Assembly: GCA_026724425.1 (NCBI GenBank)
Contig: JAIUCV010000011.1
Location: 3,431,501-3,495,500 of the forward strand
DNA length: 64,000 nt
Reading direction: 5' to 3'
Source of the DNA: Erythrophleum ivorense
Lineage: Eukaryota > Streptophyta > Magnoliopsida > Fabales > Fabaceae
Part shown: piece after piece, positions 61,901 to 64,000 of the stretch
Layout: the number at the start of each line of letters is the position of its first letter
Numbering within the stretch: position 1 is the stretch's first letter
Made by a program: the position numbers and the translations under genes
Notes under the pieces: generated by a model
What the model saw: only the letters and a program-made list of their open reading frames with translations
What the model was told of the DNA's origin: nothing
The model's database searches: none

Positions 61901-64000
61901 AACTTGTAGTGAGTAATAATGTTGAAACTGGAAGCCTATGATCTTGTGGTTCAAGAACTTAGGTACCATTTATATCTTCACTTCAGGGTAGTAGGCTGGG
62001 AATCACAACAGTGGTATCAACTGACTCCATTCGGCACATGATGAGAAGTTTTGTAGATGAGAAGGAAAACCCCTTGTTATGGGCGTCTACCTATCATGCA
62101 GGCGAGTGCTTGGATCCTATTGCTGTTGCAGAAGCAAAGGCTAGAAGGAAAGCTAAAAAGTTGGCTGGTGTGTCGCATTCATTTCCCAAGGGTGAAGTAA
62201 CTGAGGGTGATAATTCTAGGAAATCTGATTCGCTGATGCCAGATGTGGGTCCTGGTACTACAGAACTGCTAAATCCAAAACAAATGGCTATTGAAGGATT
62301 TAAGGCACAGAGTGAGATGGTGATCGACAGTCTTGATAGGTTAATCACTGCCTGGGAAGAACGGAAAGAGTCTGTTGTTGTTGAGGGTGTTCACTTGAGC
62401 CTCAACTTTGTTGTATGTCAATTTTTTTTTTTTTCTGGGGTCCCTCAGTATTTCTTCTTTCCTATTGTATGTCATGATATGTTTATATATTTTAATTGAT
62501 AATACCAAATTTTGAAACAGATGGGACTAATGAAGAAACATCCTTCAATCATACCATTCATGATATTCATTACAAATGAGGACAAGCACTTGGAAAGATT
62601 TGCTGTACGTGCAAAGTATATGACTCTGGACCCAGCGAGAAATAAGTATGTAAAGTATATCCGAAACATCAGAACAATCCAGGATTATCTCTGTAAGCGT
62701 GCTGACAAGCATTTAGTTCCCAAAATAAACAATACTAATGTTGACAAGAGTGTAGCAGCCATCCATGCTACTGTCTTCAGCTGTCTTCGCAGGCGTGAAG
62801 CTGGGGAACTACTATATGATCCTATTAGAAATACTGTAACTGTTGTTGATGAGGAATATAGGAATCAATGTGCTGCCAATTCTTTGAGCTCGAAAGGAAT
62901 GTTTCAGTTGATCCAGAGAAAAGGTTCTTCAAGGAATCTGATGGCCCTTGTTAATACAGATGGATCTGTGGCAAAGGCTTGGCCTGTTAATTCCCTTGAC
63001 AGTGATGGAAAGCCTGTATGGGGCAATGGTTCAGTGAACGGAATAGGACATCCAATGTATGGACCTTTAATGATTGGTAAGGCAGAACCTGTAAATCTTC
63101 AGTTTGGTTTGTATGGGATCAGTGCTTGGCCCAGCGATGGTGGTACTAGTGGTGCTGGAAGTGTTGATGAATCTAGGGCTGATGGGACTGATACTGGCAG
63201 TAGATATTTGTCCTCCTGCTGCAGCTCACCAAGGCTGTCTGATGGACCTGCAAAGGAGGTAAATTTGAAAACCTTTTTAAATAACTTCTTAGTTGAATGT
63301 GAAATTATGGGCTTGTTAATGTCAATGGGAAATAAATATAAAATTTCAATTCCCTGAATTCTTTTGTTTGTTAATTTTGATAAATTTGTATTTTGTGTTT
63401 ATTTTTTAGCTTAAGGAGGAGCAGTCAGTGCATGGTAGTGATGAAGAGATTGATGATCCACCATATGTGGGCAGCGATGAGGATTTCAGTGATGATGGTG
63501 ACAAACAAGTCCATGAGGAGGTAGACTTGGTTTGTAGGCTTAAACATTTGAAATTTATATATATTTCATGAAATTGACCCTAGAGTATGGTTTCCAGATC
63601 TTTTGATTGCCTATAGATAACCGTTGCCAGCAATTTTATTGAATGGGGATTCTGATGGTTGGTTCTTGTGTTTATTAATGGTGGTGAGTTAATGAGCGTG
63701 GAGATGAGTTGACATGGGTCTTGCTATGTGCTGATCTTATTGTAGTAATGAGATCAGTTGCCTTTCCAAGCACATGAAATTGTGGAAATTTTCAAATGGA
63801 CCGAGTCCAAGTTTAAGCTACAGTATGTAGTATAAAACCAATTTCAAGTTATAATTTCAACTTTTCCGTTGTTGTGCAGGTAGGCTCGGTTGATGAGGAA
63901 TCTACAAAGTCTGATGAAGAGTATGATGATCTGGCAATGCAAGACACACCGAAAAATGGCTACTGGTCAGGTGATGATGAAGAGTTTAAGAGGAAGCTTG
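58903..64000 (+). CDS. LPA1: LPA1-type P-loop NTPase (2-phosphoglycerate kinase-related), 3' end outside window
   Basis: Exons in frame: 58903-59049, 60054-60379, 61736-61817, 61987-62412, 62521-63258, 63410-63520 (or 63529), and 63880 past the window end; about 650 codons are visible. The N-terminal about 155 residues (IVVVDEGEQK...RPVLQSTLQLMG...RRETFLDIVCVALAEY) resemble an ATP-cone-like regulatory region. The P-loop GTSGCGKST lies at about 172-180, followed by TTVVSTDSIRHMMRSF and VVEGVHLSL. The next exon has MKKHPSIIPFMIFITNEDKHLERFAVRAKYM, then acidic low-complexity sequence. Rice LPA1 mutants have low seed phytate, and the domain is related to archaeal 2-phosphoglycerate kinase; the true substrate in plants is unsettled. 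The ATG directly follows a leader-intron acceptor. The donor at the 63.5-kb exon is ambiguous, as both choices keep frame. Confidence 0.9.

Noticed and set aside
1..64000. CRISPR arrays, operons, riboswitches, rRNA or tRNA genes
   Set aside because: This is plant nuclear DNA. I saw no regularly spaced repeats, no tRNA cloverleaf with A and B boxes that I could trust, and no rRNA similarity.

Overview
This window is nuclear DNA of a flowering plant, very probably a eudicot. The genes have GT-AG introns, intergenic DNA is strongly AT-rich, and retroelements are abundant. One gene carries a plastid-targeted chaperonin, and the gene families are those of land plants. The exact species cannot be read from the sequence.

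Layout, left to right. 1-3.5 kb: AT-rich DNA with one MITE-like element. 3.5-9.9 kb (minus): a complete 14-exon ABCG half-transporter gene of the ABCG24/ABCG28 type. 11.5-17.8 kb (plus): a gene for an OTU-family deubiquitinase with a leader intron and upstream ORFs. 18.7-35.6 kb (minus): a dead copy of PIG-A, the catalytic GlcNAc-transferase subunit of GPI-anchor synthesis. It has at least four frameshifting or exon-damaging changes and three in-frame stops. One of its introns holds an 8-kb Ty3/gypsy chromovirus (itself interrupted by a 2.6-kb solo-LTR-like block) and a 3'-truncated Ty1/copia element. 36.6-38.6 kb (minus): an intact single-coding-exon gene for a lysine-rich, multi-Myb REB1/TTF1-like protein with a 303-bp internal duplication. 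39.1-41.5 kb: a decayed endogenous caulimovirid (plant pararetrovirus) fragment next to the 5' end of that gene, with inverted duplications of both viral and host-flank sequence. 43.2-47.1 kb (plus): a complete 8-exon gene for the plastid chaperonin-60 beta subunit. 47.1-58.2 kb: a gene-poor AT-rich stretch with a clean non-autonomous hAT element (8-bp target duplication) and two related fold-back elements. 58.2-64 kb (plus): the 5' part of an LPA1-type P-loop NTPase gene, running off the window.

The functional genes are unrelated housekeeping or regulatory plant genes (membrane transport, deubiquitination, rDNA/Myb factor, plastid protein folding, phytate-linked kinase). They do not form an operon or pathway. 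I found no new multi-gene system. The most informative parts are the pseudogenised PIG-A, the rearranged pararetrovirus and the small transposons. Exon boundaries below were derived by hand from splice sites and reading-frame continuity.
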